Shown here: positions 24,513 to 26,931 of the stretch, one piece after another | How positions within the stretch are numbered: the stretch's first letter is position 1 | Layout: every line of letters starts with the position of its first letter | Source of the DNA: CAZJHD01 sp964545855 | GTDB lineage: Bacteria > Planctomycetota > UBA1135 > JACQFD01 | Assembly: GCA_964545855.1 (NCBI GenBank) | Contig: CAZJHD010000058.1 | Location: forward strand, 1-26,931 | DNA length: 26,931 nucleotides | Direction: 5' to 3' | Translations under genes and position numbers: made by a program | The notes under the pieces: generated by a model | Seen by the model: the letters and a program-made list of their open reading frames with translations, nothing else | Told to the model about the DNA's origin: nothing | Databases searched by the model: none

Positions 24513-25027
24513 ACGTCGTCGTCGCGAGCGCTCTCCTCATGCTCGGCTTCCTGCTGATCGTGGCGGAGGTCTTCTTCCCCTCGCTGGGAGCGCTCTCGAT
24601 CCTCGCGGTGCTCGCCCTGGGAGGCAGCGTCGTGTTCGGGTTCCGGGAGAGCATGTCCGTCGGCGTCGGCTTCCTCGCGACGGCGGTGCTCGGCGGCCTC
24701 GGCACGGCGCTCCTCGCCTTCAAGGTGTTCCCGAAGACTCCCATCGGCCGCCGGTTCATCCTGTCCGGTCCGAGCTACTCGAGCGATCTGGCGGCCGTCG
24801 ACGAGGGCGCCCGGAGCCTCATGGGCAAGCAGGGGATCGCCGCGACGACGCTCCGGCCCGCCGGAATGGCGGAGATCGAGGGACGTCGCGTCGACTGCGT
24901 CTCCGAGGGCGAGTACCTCGAGCTCGGCACACCCATCACGGTGATCGGCCTCGACGGCAATCGTGTCGTCGTGCGCCGCACTCCCGATCGTTCCCCTTCG
25001 GCAACCTCCGAGAAGGACCCTCGATGA
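24509..25027 (+). CDS. Short NfeD-family protein (membrane plus OB domain)
   Basis: 172 residues. The ATG at 24509 overlaps the preceding stop, with GGAGG 10 nt upstream. Two or three TM segments occupy residues about 3-75 (VVVASALLMLGFLLIVAEVFF, ILAVLALGGSVVFGF, VGFLATAVLGGLGTALLAF). A soluble OB-fold follows (GKQGIAATTLRPAGMAEIEG, RVDCVSEGEYLELGTPITVI), closely similar in pattern to the OB domain of the upstream long NfeD. It has no protease domain. Short NfeD proteins are commonly encoded beside flotillin-like genes, and the overlap with floA (ATGA at 25024) fits partnership in a membrane microdomain complex. Confidence 0.93.
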   Translation: MNVVVASALLMLGFLLIVAEVFFPSLGALSILAVLALGGSVVFGFRESMSVGVGFLATAVLGGLGTALLAFKVFPKTPIGRRFILSGPSYSSDLAAVDEGARSLMGKQGIAATTLRPAGMAEIEGRRVDCVSEGEYLELGTPITVIGLDGNRVVVRRTPDRSPSATSEKDPR

Positions 25028-26130
25028 TCCCCATGTCGATCCCCGTGCTCGCCTCGATCCCCGCTGCCTCCCTCGCCCTGCAGGAGCGCTCGGGAGTCGA
25101 CGTGCTGCCGCTCGTCCTGATCGGCTTCGCGGTCCTGATCGGGTTCGTCCTGTTCGTCGTCCTCTTCCGCTACTTGAACCTCTACGTGCAGTGCCTGCTC
25201 ACGGGCGCGAACGTGGGGCTCTTCGAGATGGTGGCGATGAGCCTGCGCAAGGTGAACGTGCCCCTCGTGATTCGGGCGAAGATCACGGCGGTGCAGGCGG
25301 GGCTGCGGGACATGTCCACGCGCGACCTCGAGGCCCACGTGCTCGCGGGCGGCAACGTCGCGCGCGTGGTGCAGTCGATGATCTCCGCGAACCGCGCCGA
25401 CATCCCGCTCAGCCTGAAGATGGCCACGGGCATCGATCTCGCTGGCCGCGACGTCCTGGACGCCGTTCGCACGTCGGTGAATCCGAAGGTGATCGACTGC
25501 CCCGGCGCCAAGCAGGGGAAGGACCGGATCAGCGCCGTGGCGAAGAACGGCATCGAGCTGCTGGTGAAGGCGCGCGTCACGGTGCGCACGAACATCGGCC
25601 GGCTGATCGGCGGTGCCACGGAGGAGACGATCATCGCGCGCGTCGGCGAGGGCATCGTCTCGGCGATCGGCTCCGCGAACTCCCACAAGGACGTGCTCGA
25701 GAACCCCGACAAGATCAGCAAGGCGGTGCTCGCCAAGGGTCTCGACGCCGGCACGGCATTCGAGATCGCCTCCATCGACATCGCGGACATGGACGTGGGC
25801 GCGAACATCGGCGCGCGCCTGCAGGCCGATCAGGCCGAGGCCGACATGCGCGTGGCGCAGGCGCAGGCGGAGCAGCGGCGCGCCATGGCCGTGGCGGGAG
25901 AGCAGGAACAGCGAGCGGAAGTGACGCGGAACCGCGCGCTCGTGACGCTCGCGGAGGCGGAGGTGCCGCGGGCGATGGCCGAGGCGCTGCGCTCGGGCAA
26001 TCTCGGCGTGATGGATCTCTACCGCCTGCGCAACGTCGACTCCGATACGCGCATGCGCGACTCCATCTCGAAGGGACCCGGTGCGGGCGGCACGGGGACC
26101 AACCCGATCGATCCGAACCGCGGGAGCTGA
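25024..26130 (+). CDS. floA: Flotillin-like protein FloA
   Basis: 368 residues. A short periplasmic or re-entrant N-terminus and one hydrophobic segment (about 27-48, VLPLVLIGFAVLIGFVLFVV) are followed by the SPFH-like domain with LRKVNVPLVIRAKITAVQAGL, DLEAHVLAGGNVARVVQ, GIDLAGRDVLDAV and AKNGIELLVKARVTVRTNI. The C-terminal third is an Ala/Glu/Gln-rich helix (LQADQAEADMRVAQAQAEQRR) typical of flotillin oligomerisation. FloA scaffolds functional membrane microdomains and affects membrane fluidity and secretion in Bacillus; the same role is inferred here. AAGGA lies 6 nt before the ATG. It is longer at the N-terminus than usual FloA, by about 20 residues. Confidence 0.96.
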   Translation: MIPMSIPVLASIPAASLALQERSGVDVLPLVLIGFAVLIGFVLFVVLFRYLNLYVQCLLTGANVGLFEMVAMSLRKVNVPLVIRAKITAVQAGLRDMSTRDLEAHVLAGGNVARVVQSMISANRADIPLSLKMATGIDLAGRDVLDAVRTSVNPKVIDCPGAKQGKDRISAVAKNGIELLVKARVTVRTNIGRLIGGATEETIIARVGEGIVSAIGSANSHKDVLENPDKISKAVLAKGLDAGTAFEIASIDIADMDVGANIGARLQADQAEADMRVAQAQAEQRRAMAVAGEQEQRAEVTRNRALVTLAEAEVPRAMAEALRSGNLGVMDLYRLRNVDSDTRMRDSISKGPGAGGTGTNPIDPNRGS

Positions 26131-26157
26131 CCGGGCGCGCGGCGGAGGACGACGACG

Positions 26158-26817
26158 ATGGACGATCTCCTGAGGGAGCTGCTGCGGCTCGTGCGGGTCG
26201 TGTTCCGCAACCTGGACACGGTCCTCGTGCTCCTCTTCGTCGCTGGCGGCATCCTGAGCCCGATCCTGAAGGGCATCGCGGCCTCCCGCGCGCGGGCGAA
26301 GGAGATGGAGGCGAAGCGTCGCGCGGCGGGCGGCGAGCCCGAGCCGCAGCCCGCCGCCTGGGAGTCGGAGCTCGCGCGCGATCCCGACGAGGCGACGCGG
26401 CGAGGCGCCTTCGACGAGCGGGAGCTCGAGAGCGAGGACTCCGAGGAGATTCCGGCGAGCGTTCCCGAGGGAGCGATTCCCGAAGTGGAGTTCGTTCCGC
26501 TCCAGCCGGAGCCGCCGAGGGCGCAGGTCGATCGAGGCTTCGCCGAGGAGCTCGCGCGTGGTCTGGCGGCCCGGGTCGCGGCGCTCGCGGGGCCGGCGGA
26601 GGCCGGCGCGACGTCGCGGCGCGAGGGCTTCGCCCGCTTCCGCGGCCTCGGCGTCGCGTCGCCGGTGCCGCCGGCCGAAGCGTCGGAGAATGCTCAGCCA
26701 GCCCTCGGCGCGCGTCTCGGCGGGGGCGCGACGGACTGGGCGCGTGCGATGGTGCTGCTGGAGGTGCTCGGTCCGCCGATCGCGATGCGTCGCGACCTCC
26801 CCGCCGACCGCTTCTGA
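26158..26817 (+). CDS. One-TM hypothetical protein downstream of floA
   Basis: 219 residues, with GGAGG 9 nt before the ATG. An amphipathic start (MDDLLRELLRLVRVVFRNL) leads to one TM segment (about 21-41, TVLVLLFVAGGILSPILKGIA). A basic, probably cytoplasmic stretch (SRARAKEMEAKRRAAGG) and a long acidic, Pro-rich disordered region follow. The C-terminal 25 residues are again ordered-looking: GATDWARAMVLLEVLGPPIAMR. No family name is recognised, but the position after floA and the short terminal motif suggest an accessory of the NfeD-FloA module. It is 27 nt after floA and probably in the same operon. Confidence 0.82.
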   Translation: MDDLLRELLRLVRVVFRNLDTVLVLLFVAGGILSPILKGIAASRARAKEMEAKRRAAGGEPEPQPAAWESELARDPDEATRRGAFDERELESEDSEEIPASVPEGAIPEVEFVPLQPEPPRAQVDRGFAEELARGLAARVAALAGPAEAGATSRREGFARFRGLGVASPVPPAEASENAQPALGARLGGGATDWARAMVLLEVLGPPIAMRRDLPADRF

Positions 26818-26931
26818 GCGGCGCGTCTCCGGAGCGGAGCGGTCCGAGGTCGTGAAGAAATCGGCGCCGGGCTTCGGCCGGCTGCGAGCGGCTGCGGCTT
26901 CGTTGCTCCTCCTCCGCAACTCTCCATGAGT
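26818..26931. other. Window tail without a supported gene
   Basis: These 114 nt hold no gene I can support. A GTG at 26852 begins a signal-like 25-codon stretch (KKSAPGFGRLRAAAASLLLL) that ends at TGA 26927-26929, and an ATG at 26926 overlaps that stop as ATGA just before the window edge. That overlap pattern is used elsewhere in this window, so a gene starting at 26926 is possible but cannot be judged. Confidence 0.3.

Noticed and set aside
26852..26929. A small secreted peptide starting at GTG 26852
   Set aside because: It has only 25 codons, no conserved feature and no Shine-Dalgarno sequence that distinguishes it from chance.

Overview
The window is high-GC bacterial DNA with densely packed genes. 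It most resembles a member of the Planctomycetota. The reasons are a secreted FG-GAP protein with a 'YGTGSPGCAG'-type C-terminal domain, an ECF sigma factor fused to a large extracytoplasmic domain, and an NfeD/FloA operon whose last gene ends in an 'LGPPIAMR'-like motif. This affiliation is a family-level impression, not a proven placement.

Layout. 1-82 holds a near-identical fragment of the polA gene found intact further right. 242-2770 (+) encodes a secreted seven-repeat FG-GAP protein. 2802-7789 (-) holds two putative lipoproteins followed by polA. 7877-11005 (+) runs DJ-1/PfpI protein, selA, selD. The selD gene contains an in-frame UGA at codon 18 and is itself a selenoprotein gene. 11027-13665 (-) holds a membrane-tethered ECF sigma factor and, just upstream of it on the same strand, a tRNA-Sec gene (selC, anticodon UCA). 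Three of the four usual bacterial selenocysteine components are therefore here; selB is not in the window.

13705-20766 (-) is one long operon for an ABC-type export or lipoprotein-trafficking system: membrane fusion protein, LolD/MacB-type ATPase, then four FtsX/MacB-type permeases. Three of the permeases are paralogues sharing an unusual 'PENFF...DP' periplasmic block. 20872-22937 (+) holds two tandem GNAT-like paralogues. 23028-26817 (+) is a tight operon of NfeD (ClpP-class membrane protease), short NfeD, FloA (bacterial flotillin-like) and a one-TM hypothetical protein, a membrane-microdomain module.

Genes within units often overlap by 4 nt (GTGA or ATGA), which implies translational coupling. 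No insertion sequence, integrase, CRISPR array or rRNA was seen. The best candidates for new biology are the Sec locus wrapped around a tethered sigma factor, the four-permease exporter, and the polA relic beside a visibly lower-GC surface-protein gene.
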